DNA of 64,000 nt from Gordonia westfalica (GTDB lineage Bacteria; Actinomycetota; Actinomycetes; Mycobacteriales; Mycobacteriaceae). The stretch is taken from contig NZ_FNLM01000030.1 of the NCBI RefSeq assembly GCF_900105725.1, positions 44,970 through 108,969 of the forward strand, read 5' to 3'. Position numbers and translations under genes: made by a program. The notes beneath the pieces are model-generated. The model was not told where the DNA came from and did no database searches. It was given only the letters and a program-made list of their open reading frames with translations. Position 1 is the stretch's first letter. Every line of letters begins with the position of its first letter. This document shows, in pieces, positions 10,489 through 23,149 of this stretch.

Positions 10489-12419
10489 CAGAAGGTCCTT
10501 TCCCGGGTGGCGGCGGTGAGGGGTGCGGAGCTGGGTGTGGCTGCCTGCTGGGCTGCGCGTTCGGTCGCGCAGGCCTTCTTGGAGGCGTCGATCAGCTCGG
10601 CGTAGGGGCCGAGCCAGTAGGAGTTCTTGGTGGTGACGACGGTGCGGTTCCCGGAGGTGGCCAGTACTGCTCGTTCGGCGGGGAGCGCTTTGAGGTCGTC
10701 GATTCCGAGGATGGGTTCGCTGGACCAGGATTCGCTGGTGCTGGTTGATCCCATACCGGAGTTGGAGTGTGAGCGGCTGCGGCGGCGGACGTCGCGTTGG
10801 CCGATCATGCGGCTCAGGCCCGATAGGTAGGACTCGTTGTTCGATGATCCGGCGTAGATGTAGACGTTCGAGGAGTCCACGAGCATGTCGAGTTTGTCCT
10901 TGGACCACACTTTCGCGGCCTGGGCCAGCGATTGCAGCATGGTGACGATGACGATGCCCTGGCTGCCGAAGTGGGAGTACCAGTCGGGCAGTTCGGGCAG
11001 CTTGCACACGTTGGCGGCTTCGTCGAGCACTGCCACGACCGGTACCGGCAGACGTCCCCCGTTGCGTCGTGCTTGGGCGACGGCGGCTTTGAAGATGGTG
11101 TCGGCCAGGGCGGTGGTCAACGCGGTGGCCGCGCCGGCACCTTCCATCGACAGGGCGTACATGGTGTCGGTGGAGGTGACGAATGCTTGCGGATCGAATT
11201 TGGGCAGGTCGTGGCGGATGTCGTTGCTGCCGACGGTGTTGTCGCCGTCGAACCGCACGCGTTGGGGCGGGAGGACCGATCGGGCGTAGGCGGGTACGGT
11301 CATGACGTTGATGAACCGTCGCGCCATGTCGTAGAGACCGTCTTGCTGGCGGGGGTTGAGGTTGGCGGCGGTGTCGATCTTGGCCGCGGCGTCGTGGTGG
11401 CCGTGGCGAGTCAACACCTGGCGGGCGACTTTGAGTTTGGGGTCGGTGAGCCAGCCGTCGACGTGTTTGAGGTCTCCCCCACCGACGGATGCGGCCAGAA
11501 TGTGCAGGGCCAGCAGTTCTTTGGCGCCGCCGTCGAAGTAGGCGTCCAGGCGTGACCCTTCGGCGGTTTCTGCTCCAGCGAAGATCGCGGCGAGCTCGCG
11601 GGCGTCGGAGAGCTCGTGCACGCACCACAGCGGGTCCCACCACCACTGCTGGCCCTGGTTGCCGGCGATGTGTTGCAGGTCCGAGAGCCAGATGGTGCCG
11701 CGGGTGCGTGGTGGTTCGCGCCGCTGGGTGCGGTAGGCCCACAGTGCGCGCAGCCCGTGTCGGGTGGTGTCGGCCTTGGCCGGGTGGGTGGTGAGGTCGT
11801 CGCGGTCACGGACCCAGCGGGTGGCGTCGTAGATGTCGGGTTTGTTGGAGGTGGCGAACACGGCGCCGGGTGCCTGGCAGATCATCGGGATGGCGTAGCC
11901 GGTGGTCTTGCCGCATCGGGGTCCGCCGATGATGAGTCCGACCCATTCCCAGCTCATGTAGAGCGCGGAGGTGCCCGCGCCGATCAGCGATCCCAGCGCT
12001 AGCCCGTAGTCGAGGTGTCCGGTGATGGCGTCGCGGCCGCGGAGGCGCTGCGCGGAACGCTTGGCGTCGCGGGCGGTGATGGCGTGCAGTTCCCGGGGAC
12101 GGGGAAGGAACTGTGCGGCCTGGTCGAACTCGCGCAGCACGGCGGTGGCGGTGCGATGACGCGCCACCATGACGACGACCACGGCGGCGGCGATGAGCGC
12201 GACCACCAGGAGCACGGTGGAGGCCACCGGCCAGTGGAAGGTGCCGTCGACGGCGGCGGTGGCCGGGTTGATCAGGACCGGGCCGGGCTGGCCGGTGAGC
12301 CAGCAGCCGGCCCGCCAGCACACATAGATGATCCCCAGCAGCGCGAACACGGCTGCGGCGAGGTTGTAGCCGACCATGGATTCGTGTTGGCCTCGGTCGC
12401 GGCGATGGGTGGTGCTCAC
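10488..12419 (-). CDS. Type IV coupling protein, VirD4/TraG-like ATPase
   Basis: 643 residues. Two N-terminal transmembrane helices (about residues 20-85) anchor a cytoplasmic P-loop ATPase. Walker A is GGPRCGKTTG, and Walker B is VVAVLDEAANV, followed by a TraM-recognition-type region. In this family the protein hands the DNA-relaxase complex to the type IV secretion channel. It overlaps the upstream gene by 4 bp (ATGA) and the downstream DUF4913 gene by 1 bp. The length is normal and no damage is seen. Confidence 0.92.
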   Translation of the reverse strand: MSTTHRRDRGQHESMVGYNLAAAVFALLGIIYVCWRAGCWLTGQPGPVLINPATAAVDGTFHWPVASTVLLVVALIAAAVVVVMVARHRTATAVLREFDQAAQFLPRPRELHAITARDAKRSAQRLRGRDAITGHLDYGLALGSLIGAGTSALYMSWEWVGLIIGGPRCGKTTGYAIPMICQAPGAVFATSNKPDIYDATRWVRDRDDLTTHPAKADTTRHGLRALWAYRTQRREPPRTRGTIWLSDLQHIAGNQGQQWWWDPLWCVHELSDARELAAIFAGAETAEGSRLDAYFDGGAKELLALHILAASVGGGDLKHVDGWLTDPKLKVARQVLTRHGHHDAAAKIDTAANLNPRQQDGLYDMARRFINVMTVPAYARSVLPPQRVRFDGDNTVGSNDIRHDLPKFDPQAFVTSTDTMYALSMEGAGAATALTTALADTIFKAAVAQARRNGGRLPVPVVAVLDEAANVCKLPELPDWYSHFGSQGIVIVTMLQSLAQAAKVWSKDKLDMLVDSSNVYIYAGSSNNESYLSGLSRMIGQRDVRRRSRSHSNSGMGSTSTSESWSSEPILGIDDLKALPAERAVLATSGNRTVVTTKNSYWLGPYAELIDASKKACATERAAQQAATPSSAPLTAATRERTF

Positions 12420-13129
12420 AGCTGCGCTCCGGTGTCGAGGGTGACGCTGGCCCCGATCTCGGGGACCGGGGTGGTCTGCCAGGCGCTGTCGCCGGCGGCG
12501 ATCAACGCGGCTTCGGGGGCGGGTTCGGTGTCGGCGATGAGTTCACTCATCGAGCGGTGCCCGGCCCCGGCCCCGGCCCCGGCTGCTGCGTCGTCGACGT
12601 CGATGGCGTAGTGCGCGGCCGCGGTCGACACCTGGTCGAGCAGATCGGTGTCGGCGACCTCGCCGAGGTCCTGGTCGCGGTCACGGCCGCCGATGCTGTC
12701 GGGGTCGACGCCGGCCTCACGCAGCCGCTCATCCCAGGCGTGCGCCCACTGCTCGGCGCGCTGCGCGGTGGCCGTGGTCTGGGCTTGCCGGGCGGTGTCA
12801 CCGTCGCGGGCGGCCTCGGACGCGGCTTCGCGGGCCAGGTCGGCTGCGGCGTGCGCCCCGGCCCAGCGGGCCATCAAATCCGGTGTCAGCGGGTGGCGTT
12901 CGGCGCTGGTGTCGGTATAGCGGGGCTGGCGGGCACCGGTGTGGCGCGCGGAGTTCAGGCGCTGCTGGGCGCGGGTCTGCCGGGCACGTCGTTTGTGCTG
13001 CTGGTTGCGGACCGTACGCAGCGCTTCGTCGGCGCGACGGCGGGAGTGCCGCATGATCGTGCGGATTTCGTCGAAGATGTCGTCGACTTCGCGGCTGTTG
13101 TCCTGGGCGACGTTGTGTGGGTCGAGCAT
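12416..13129 (-). CDS. Hypothetical Ala/Arg-rich helical protein
   Basis: 237 residues, no family recognised. It is rich in Ala, Arg, Gln and Asp and probably all alpha, with a coiled-coil-like stretch (about residues 10-60 and 90-140). Near residue 190 there is an Ala-Gly repeat. It has a ribosome binding site (AAGGAAGG) and an ATGA overlap with the T4CP gene, so it is likely made together with it. A cytoplasmic accessory or adaptor role is inference. Confidence 0.7.
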   Translation of the reverse strand: MLDPHNVAQDNSREVDDIFDEIRTIMRHSRRRADEALRTVRNQQHKRRARQTRAQQRLNSARHTGARQPRYTDTSAERHPLTPDLMARWAGAHAAADLAREAASEAARDGDTARQAQTTATAQRAEQWAHAWDERLREAGVDPDSIGGRDRDQDLGEVADTDLLDQVSTAAAHYAIDVDDAAAGAGAGAGHRSMSELIADTEPAPEAALIAAGDSAWQTTPVPEIGASVTLDTGAQL

Positions 13130-13172
13130 GGTGGGTGCCTTCCTTCGAGGGGGGACGGTGAGGGGAGGTGGG

Positions 13173-16129
<2,957 letters not shown>

Positions 16130-16133
<4 letters not shown>

Positions 16134-18088
16134 GCCGCGGCTCCGGACTTGGCGCCGCGGCCGCGGTGGAAGCGCTTGTTGGTGTTGTGCATCTCGGTGG
16201 CGCGCTCGGTGGCGGTCAACCGCATCTGCACCGGGATACCGGGCTGCTCACCCTCTTTGATCAGGAATTTGCCCATACCCGGCGGTACGGTGTTGGTTTC
16301 GGTGCCGGTGGCGCGGACCCCGTCGGCCCAGTCGGTTTCGTTGATCTCGGAGACGACCGGGTCGTCGATGCCGCGGGGGGTGGTGGCCCACTCGGCGAGG
16401 GTGGCGGCTTCTTTGTCGTTGAGGTTGACCTTGCCTTCCATCAGCGAGGCTTCGTCCTCGGGGAGCGGGAAGCACACCTTGACCCGGGCGCGGTCGAGGA
16501 AGCCCATGGCGCGCTGGCGATCTTCCATCGAGTCGAACGCTTGGAGGTCTTTGACGGTGTGGGTGGTGAACAGGCTGCCGGTGCCCTGTTCGCGCTGGAC
16601 GCGGGTGACTTCGTCGACCCGCCACACGATGCCGTTGCCGACACCGAGCACCAGCGAGAACTCGTCGCACACCAGGTCGTAGTTGCGGGGCTCTTGCAGG
16701 CCGTGATCGGAGAGCAGATGGGAGGCTTCGACGGCGGAGAATCCGTCGGACCAGCACGCCAGGAGTACCGCGGCGCGCAGCTTGCGGGCGTTGGCCGGTA
16801 GCCGGGACATGTCCACGCACACCCCGAGGGCGTCGATGTCGATGGGTTCTTTGGTGGGAGCGTTGAAGATCTCACCGAACTGCCCCGACACCAGCTGATC
16901 GAGCGACTGGCGCAGGTTCTCGGTCAGCAACAGGTAGCGGTCGACGGCGATCGCGTCATGGGGTCGACGCCCCAGGGCGCCGGAGGCATCGAGGAGGTCC
17001 TGGTGGGCGCGACGCAACTCCGGATTGGTGTCGGCGTCGCGGGCGGTGGCGTCGATGAGAGTTTGCGGGACCTGGCGCAGCAGGTTGAGCACATCGCCGG
17101 GCAGGGGCGCATTGGTCAGGGTGAACTCGTTGGCCGTGCCGTAGAGCACCCGCAACGCGGTGGTCAGCAGCGTCTCCTCGTGCGGGGCGATCGGCCGTCC
17201 GGAGCTGATCTCGAGGAGCCCGGTCGCGGCGGTGACCTGGCGGGCCCGCATTTCACGTTCGGCGAGTTGGCGTGCGGCGGTGGGCAACCGGGCGATGAGA
17301 TTGCCGAAGGTGCCCACGGCGAGGGGGTTCATCGGCGAGTCGAACCCGACGCTGGTGACCTGCGGGGTGACCGGCGTGATGCCGTCCTCGCGGTACTGCA
17401 CCCGGCCGTCGCTGTCGTGGAGGACCATCTGGCGCATCATGGTGACGAAGTCGGGGCGGTGATCGCCCATGATGAGCGGCCGGACCCCGGTGGCCAGGTC
17501 GTGGCACACGATGCGCCGGTTGAGGGTGCTTTTGCCGAAGCCGTTGAGCCCGAACACCATCGCTGAGGGTGCGGTGATCTGGCCGGCCTCGAACCAGCCG
17601 ATCTGGTCGAACCCGACGGGTTGTCCGGTGTCGAGGTGCGAGCCGACGGGGGCGCCGTCCAGAGGTGCCGAGGCGCCGATGGGAAACGGGTAGAACCCCG
17701 GCACGTGCGCGGTGGTGCCGCGCAGCTCGTTGGGGCGGCGCACGTGGGCGACGCGGCCGCCGCCACGCCCGTCGAAGCCCCGGTTGGTGCGGATCAGGGT
17801 GGGCACGTCGAACTGGATGGGCCGGGCGACGGCGGCTTCGTGGCGTTCCCGGCGGCGGGTGTCGTTGTCGAGCTTCTGGCGGGCGAGGTAGCCGCTGATC
17901 CCACCGCTGCGGGCGGTGTCGAGCAGGTCCTCGCGGGTGTCGTCGTCGTAGAACGTGGTCGGCTTCGTCGAGCGTTCTTTGGTGCTCGGCCGGGTGGCCG
18001 AGGCCGCACCAGCATTGAGGCGCAACGTCGACGGCGTCGTGTCGCCGCCGGTGGCGGTGGCGGTTTTGTGGAGGTCAGTGACAGTCAT
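16130..18088 (-). CDS. VirB4/TraC-like conjugation ATPase
   Basis: About 652 residues from the ATG at 18088 (MTVTDLHK); the frame continues upstream, but that part lies inside the neighbouring gene and looks non-coding. Walker A is GLNGFGKSTLNR (about residue 185). Walker B is YDLVCDEFSLVLG (about 465). A conserved region with LFTTHTVKDLQAF resembles the sensor segment of VirB4 ATPases. In the family this cytoplasmic motor powers pilus assembly and substrate transfer. It overlaps the following small gene by 4 bp. Confidence 0.88.
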
Positions 18089-18107
18089 GGTGGCGTCTCG
18101 CAATCGG

Positions 18108-19166
18108 TTAGCGGTGGCGGTGGCGCAGGGCTTCGTCGGTGATGTCGCCGTGTTCGGGCAGCAGCACCCCCAGCCCGGTTCCGGCGGCGAACAGTTCGGC
18201 ATGGCGGTCGTAGCCGTTGCGCACGCCGAGGCGGGCGAACAGCGGCAACCGGGCTCGTAGGGCGTCCACCGACGGCGTGCGGGGACGCGGCTCGGTGATC
18301 GTCAGCGTGGCGCCGAAGCGCTGCAGCACGGGCTCGAAGGTGAGCCGAATCGGGTCGTCGGGGTGAATGGTGTCGGCGATGCAGGTCGCCCGCCAGGTGA
18401 TCGCCAGCCGGGTGCGCGGGGTGGTCGGGTCACGCTCGAGAAGCTGGGCCAGGACCGACCCCATCGCGTGGGGCGGTTCCAGCACGTGCGGGGCGATCAC
18501 CCACGTCGCCGACAGCAGATCGTTGTGGCAGAACACATCCCGCACCCGGTGTGGTGTCGAGTCCGGTGCGATGTCGGCGAACGTGGGCGAGGCGTCATCG
18601 GCCAGGCCGCCGCGGTAGGCCCGTACCCCGACGGCGGCGACCTGCGCTGCGGTCAGCGGCGTGGTGTCCAGCCCGGCGGCGTGCAGGGACCCGATCAGAG
18701 TGTGCAGGCGCCGGCCCACCTCCACGGCCATCTCGTCGGGAGTGGTCTTCATTGCCGAGGTGGCCGCGACGAAGGTGACCGCGAGATAGGTGTCGGTGGC
18801 GAGGTCGGCGACGTCGAGGTGGTGATGGCCCTCGGGGGCCATCCACTGTCGGTGGGCGATGTCGGTGCGGGGGAAGGTGTCGGCGACGGCGGTGACCGCG
18901 ACGACATCCCAGGCGTCGGCGCCGAAGTCGATGCGGGTGTAGTCGCACAGTTGTTGCCAGTCGCGCAGTGTCGCGCCGGTCGCGGTGAGGATCACCGTGT
19001 AGTGGCCGGTGGCGTGGGCGCGGATCAGGCCGTAGTCGTGGCCGCCGGCCGAGCGGTGTTCGGTGATCGACAGGACGGTGCTGATCTGGGGCAGGGATGC
19101 CGCCGAGGAGGACAGGCGGGCGCGGGAGCGTTGCAGCAGCGAGGTCAGGGCGGGAAGCGTCGGCAT
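18108..19166 (-). CDS. SCO6880-related protein lacking the membrane domain
   Basis: 352 residues. It has no transmembrane helices. Its C-terminus (LFAAGTGLGVLLPEHGDITDEAL) matches in layout the C-terminus of the next gene (FCAGMGFGVVLSEESTVSDKL). The two therefore look like divergent paralogues or two pieces of one module that in other systems belongs to the VirB4 N-terminal region. Its position between the VirB4-like ATPase and the SCO6880 gene supports a role as part of the ATPase complex. AAAGGA lies upstream of the ATG. Confidence 0.7.
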   Translation of the reverse strand: MPTLPALTSLLQRSRARLSSSAASLPQISTVLSITEHRSAGGHDYGLIRAHATGHYTVILTATGATLRDWQQLCDYTRIDFGADAWDVVAVTAVADTFPRTDIAHRQWMAPEGHHHLDVADLATDTYLAVTFVAATSAMKTTPDEMAVEVGRRLHTLIGSLHAAGLDTTPLTAAQVAAVGVRAYRGGLADDASPTFADIAPDSTPHRVRDVFCHNDLLSATWVIAPHVLEPPHAMGSVLAQLLERDPTTPRTRLAITWRATCIADTIHPDDPIRLTFEPVLQRFGATLTITEPRPRTPSVDALRARLPLFARLGVRNGYDRHAELFAAGTGLGVLLPEHGDITDEALRHRHR

Positions 19167-19193
19167 CGCAGAGTGGTCCTTTCTGGCCCGGGT

Positions 19194-20690
19194 TTAGGCG
19201 GCGAGCTTGTCGGAGACGGTGCTCTCTTCGGAGAGCACGACACCGAAACCCATTCCGGCGCAGAAGGTGACGAGTTGTTCGTCGCGGGCCGGTTCGAGTG
19301 GGGTGGCCGCTGAGAGGCCCAGATCGGTGACGAGGGTGTCGATCTTCTGGGTGTCGGCACCGATGGGGCAGGTGGCGGTCACGATCATCGACACCCGGGT
19401 CACGCCGGCGCCGCGGGCCTGTTCCTGGCGGGCGCCTTCGGCGCTGTCGAGGCGCACGAGTGCGCGTTCGGGCAGTTTGCCGACGTTGGTGCGTACGGCC
19501 TGGCGGGCATCGTTGTGGTCCTTGTTGACGATGGTGGTGGCTTGGGCCGGGGTGTAGGGCTGGTAGACGAAGGTGACGCGTTTGCGGGGTACGTCGCTGT
19601 GCGGGGACAACAGGTCGACGAGCACGTTGGAGTCGAACGGTGCCTCGGGTTCGTTGCGCATCGTCCACGACATCGACTGCGCCGCATCGTGAAGGAAACG
19701 GCCATGCTGGTCAGAGGCTGAGGTGGGTCCGCAGTCTTCCCACCGCAGGCGCATCGGTTCACCGCTCATCAGGCCGATTTCGAGGTCGAGTTCGTCGGCT
19801 GGGGAGAAACTGCGGCGGGCGATGGCGCAGATTTCGCGTTCGAGCATCGGCCGTACCCGCAGACCGGCGGCGTGGCAGTAGTCCCGAATCCGGCCGAGTC
19901 GTCGTGCGAGCTCGTTGCCCATGTCGGTGGCGTCGCGTTTGCGGTGCATGGTGTCCGCGCGCCAGGTCAACCCGATCCTGGCTTCCAGACGTACTTCGGC
20001 GGTCGGTACCGCTTCGGTGGCCTCGATGATGATCTTGCGGGCCAACGCTGGCGCGGTGTCTTTGAGTCGCGACCGCACGATGCTGGAGGCCCGCATCCCC
20101 GACTCGGGCAGGGTTTCCATGGTGACCGTGGCGGCCACGAAGTCTGGTGATTGCCCGAGAAAGGTGAGCATGTCGCCGAGGCGGGCGACCCAGCGGTCGC
20201 GCACAGGCTGGTCATTCCACTCCCCGCCCTGGGGCCAGGTCCGCAGGACCAGGGTGTAGAAGTTCTTCGACGACAACTTGATCAGGCCGAACGGCGCCGA
20301 TCCATCGCCGGGTGAGAAGTTGAACGTCTCAGCGGTGGCCAACGGCCCCGGTGGTGGGGTGCCGTCGGGGATCATGGTGAACGGCCCGGACCGCACCAGG
20401 GTCTCACCGGCACGGCGCGACTTCGACACCGAGCGGGCACCCATGCCCAGCTCCCAGGCTGAGCGGCCGCGCAGCGACACGACCAGTGGCACGAACAGCA
20501 CAGCCAGGGTGAACGGCAGCCCGAAGAACTTGATCACCCCAGGCAACGGCAGCATCAGCCCGACGACGGCGATGAACAAGAAACCGAGCAGCACCATCGT
20601 CGAGAACATGGTGAACCCGAATGCGCCGGAGGACCGGAACGCCGCCGCAGGGCGGTACAGCAGTCGGCGGGTGCCGGCTTTATCGGTCAT
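19194..20690 (-). CDS. SCO6880-family conjugation protein (VirB3/PrgI-like)
   Basis: 498 residues. Two adjacent transmembrane helices near the N-terminus (about 22-75, FTMFSTMVLLGFLFIAVVGL and GLPFTLAVLFVPLVVSL) are followed by a long soluble part. This is the arrangement of SCO6880-type proteins, which combine a VirB3/PrgI-like membrane anchor with the N-terminal domain of VirB4. It is always linked to actinobacterial type IV secretion loci. The ribosome binding site is GAAAGAGG. Confidence 0.85.
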   Translation of the reverse strand: MTDKAGTRRLLYRPAAAFRSSGAFGFTMFSTMVLLGFLFIAVVGLMLPLPGVIKFFGLPFTLAVLFVPLVVSLRGRSAWELGMGARSVSKSRRAGETLVRSGPFTMIPDGTPPPGPLATAETFNFSPGDGSAPFGLIKLSSKNFYTLVLRTWPQGGEWNDQPVRDRWVARLGDMLTFLGQSPDFVAATVTMETLPESGMRASSIVRSRLKDTAPALARKIIIEATEAVPTAEVRLEARIGLTWRADTMHRKRDATDMGNELARRLGRIRDYCHAAGLRVRPMLEREICAIARRSFSPADELDLEIGLMSGEPMRLRWEDCGPTSASDQHGRFLHDAAQSMSWTMRNEPEAPFDSNVLVDLLSPHSDVPRKRVTFVYQPYTPAQATTIVNKDHNDARQAVRTNVGKLPERALVRLDSAEGARQEQARGAGVTRVSMIVTATCPIGADTQKIDTLVTDLGLSAATPLEPARDEQLVTFCAGMGFGVVLSEESTVSDKLAA

Positions 20691-20734
20691 GACAACCTCT
20701 TTCGACAGTCAGAGACGATGGGTCAGTGGTGCGG

Positions 20735-22249
20735 CTAGTGCGCCATGGCGTGTTCGTTCCAGCCCGAACGCATCGGCGGTGGGCTACTCAGCGACGGGTC
20801 AGCACTGGTGGTGGCTTCGACTTCGGATTCGACGCTGTCGCTGACGGTCTGCATGGCTGCCCCGGCGAGTCCGCCGGCCGACCCCATTGCGTCACCCAAA
20901 CCGGAGGTGGGACCGCCGCCTCCTCCCCCGCCACCGGAGCTGGCCTGGCCGCCCTGGCCACCGGAGAGAGCGGGTTGAGCGCCGGGCCCGCCGCCACCCG
21001 ACGGTGGTGGCGGTGACGGCGATGAGGCCGTGGAGATACCGCCCGAGGGCCCGCCGCCGCCGCGACCGGCGATCGAGGACATCCCGCCCGCACTCGCGCC
21101 GCCGCTGGCCCCGGCGGTCGCCCCACCCGAGGCGGCCGCGGCCGCGACCTTGCCTGCCGCGACACCGGCACCGATCGCCGCGCCGGCCGCGGCGGCACCT
21201 GATCCGCCGCCGCCCATGCTCGCCACGGCGGGGGCGATCAGGCGCATGAGCGCGGGTAACACGAACGCGCACAGCATCATCAGCACCATGCCCAGGACCA
21301 CCTGCTGGGCGTTGTCTTTGGACGCTCCGGCGCGAAACGCCACGAAGTAGGTCAGCGCGCCGACGGGTTTGAACAGCAGGAACGACACCGACCACGTGAC
21401 GAGCCGCTGGTAGCTCTGCGACCCGGGGCCGGTGCCGGAGAAGGCAGCGGCTATAGGTAGCGCGGCGACGACCAGCAGCAGCATCGCCTCGCGCACCACC
21501 AGCAACGCCAACTGCAAAAAGGCGCCTAGAAACCCGACAAGGGCGAAGATGCCGATGGCGGTGGTGCCCAACCCGGAATTGGTCAGCAGATTCAGTTTGA
21601 GGAAGTTCTTGATGACGTCGCCGTTGCCGCCGCCGGCCATCACCGATTCGCTGACCAGCCAGGTGGAGATGCCATCAGCGATGCGGCCGCCCACGGTCAG
21701 TACCAGCGGGATCGCGGCGGTGGCCATCGCCGAGCGGAAGATCAGTTTGAAGCCCTCTTCGGCGTCATCGGCCAAAGATCGTTTGCGGTCGATCATCATC
21801 CGTAGCCCGAAGAACATCAGCGAGAACGTCAAACCAACGATTTGGATTTGCAGGGTGTGATCGCGCACTTCCTGCATGAGGGAAGACTTGTTGTCCAACT
21901 GGGGGTTCGGCAGTTTGATCCACCACGCCATCGCCCACGTCAGAACGGTCTGGTAGCCCTCGAGTAGCGAGTTGACGATCTTCTCGAATGTTCCGCCGAC
22001 CACGCTGCCAGCCACATTGCTCGCGGCGTTGCCCGCGGCGCCGCAGACGGTCCGCGTCAACGGTCCCAGGGCGTCGCACAGCGGGTTCGCTGCGGCCGTG
22101 CCCGCACCGGCCCACGAGGACACCGTCGCGGCGATCAGCGCCACCACGACCGCGGCGTGGGTGCGTCGGCCGGTCAGGGCAGCGCGCACACGCCCCAGTC
22201 GGCCGGAACGCGCTTCCCGGAGGTGAGAGTCGTTGCGGTGGTTCACCAT
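20735..22249 (-). CDS. TrbL/VirB6-like polytopic channel protein
   Basis: 504 residues from the ATG at 22249 (MVNHRNDSH), which overlaps the upstream gene by 7 bp; the longer frame upstream is within that gene. A signal-anchor and about six transmembrane helices (residues about 30-330) form the core, including LQIQIVGLTFSLMFFGLRMM and a region rich in Val/Leu around LLVVREAMLLLVVAALP. A very Gly/Ala/Ser/Pro-rich tail follows (about 345-490). TrbL/VirB6 proteins line the inner-membrane channel. Confidence 0.85.
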   Translation of the reverse strand: MVNHRNDSHLREARSGRLGRVRAALTGRRTHAAVVVALIAATVSSWAGAGTAAANPLCDALGPLTRTVCGAAGNAASNVAGSVVGGTFEKIVNSLLEGYQTVLTWAMAWWIKLPNPQLDNKSSLMQEVRDHTLQIQIVGLTFSLMFFGLRMMIDRKRSLADDAEEGFKLIFRSAMATAAIPLVLTVGGRIADGISTWLVSESVMAGGGNGDVIKNFLKLNLLTNSGLGTTAIGIFALVGFLGAFLQLALLVVREAMLLLVVAALPIAAAFSGTGPGSQSYQRLVTWSVSFLLFKPVGALTYFVAFRAGASKDNAQQVVLGMVLMMLCAFVLPALMRLIAPAVASMGGGGSGAAAAGAAIGAGVAAGKVAAAAASGGATAGASGGASAGGMSSIAGRGGGGPSGGISTASSPSPPPPSGGGGPGAQPALSGGQGGQASSGGGGGGGGPTSGLGDAMGSAGGLAGAAMQTVSDSVESEVEATTSADPSLSSPPPMRSGWNEHAMAH

Positions 22250-23145
22250 GGAGTCCACCCATCGCCGGTGGTCGAGATGAGCAGTCGGCTCGGTTCGTTG
22301 CCGGGTTCGGGGACCACCCACTTCCACTGACCGTCGCGCCAGACCATGTCGACGCCGACCGAGATGGCGGTGAACCCGTCGTCGCGGGTAAGAGGTTGGG
22401 CGAACTCGACGTGGGCGAAGTCGGTGGAGTATGTGGTGACGCGGACCGCGACCGGCACATCCCGGATCTGCGCGGGCAACTCAGGGTTTCCGGCATAGAC
22501 CTGCGCGCCGTTGGTGCGCAGGTTGTCGGCCTCGGGACGGGCGGCCTCGGAGACCACGGCCGCGCGATCGAGTAGAGCGACGTTCTGGTCATCGGGTGCC
22601 CAGGTAGCGCGCTGGCCGATCTGCCAGGCCGCCAGCGCCGCGCCCTGCGGGGTGTGGGCAAATCCGGTGGGTACACCGTCGGCGCTGATCGCGGTCGGAC
22701 CATCCGAGGTGGAGAACGGGATGGTCGCGCCATATACGCGCTGCCACATCAACCCCCGCGGCGGCGGGAGCACAGCCTCAGGATCATCGGTGTCGGAGGG
22801 ATCGGTGGTCTGCGGGAGAACCTGGCCGAGCGGGTTGGTCGGGGTTTCCACCCGGCGGCCGCGGGTGTCGGTGGTGGGCACCCCGAACGCGTCGTCGGGC
22901 AGCCGGGTGACCGGGGTTTGCGGCGGCAGCGACGTCGGTGTGTCCGTGGCGGTGACCTGTGGCGGCGGTGCTGACGAATCGCCATCATCGCCGCGGATGG
23001 CGACCAGCACGGCCGCGCCGATGACCATGGTCAACACCAGCAGCGACAGCACCAGCGTGGTGCCCTTGTAGCCACCGGACTGGCGCAGTGAGTGCACCGC
23101 TGCCAGTCGGCCGAGGTCGTCGTCGCGAGGATCGGGGGTGCTCAT
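22243..23145 (-). CDS. Membrane-anchored VirB8-like conjugation protein
   Basis: 300 residues: short cytoplasmic N-terminus, one transmembrane helix (about 30-50, LVLSLLVLTMVIGAAVLVAI), a Pro/Thr-rich linker, then an extracytoplasmic domain. This domain contains TPQGAALAAWQIG and ends in strands (VDMVWRDGQWKWVVPEPG) as in NTF2-fold VirB8/TcpC-type proteins. AGGAG lies 9 nt before the ATG. It probably scaffolds the channel outside the membrane. Confidence 0.72.
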   Translation of the reverse strand: MSTPDPRDDDLGRLAAVHSLRQSGGYKGTTLVLSLLVLTMVIGAAVLVAIRGDDGDSSAPPPQVTATDTPTSLPPQTPVTRLPDDAFGVPTTDTRGRRVETPTNPLGQVLPQTTDPSDTDDPEAVLPPPRGLMWQRVYGATIPFSTSDGPTAISADGVPTGFAHTPQGAALAAWQIGQRATWAPDDQNVALLDRAAVVSEAARPEADNLRTNGAQVYAGNPELPAQIRDVPVAVRVTTYSTDFAHVEFAQPLTRDDGFTAISVGVDMVWRDGQWKWVVPEPGNEPSRLLISTTGDGWTPW

Positions 23146-23149
23146 GGGG

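Noticed and set aside
10489..11742. Upstream extension of the DUF4913 frame to a 553-aa protein
   Set aside because: The extension lies inside the coupling-protein gene and reads as Arg/Pro/His-rich shadow; the ATG at 10488 gives a normal DUF4913 protein.
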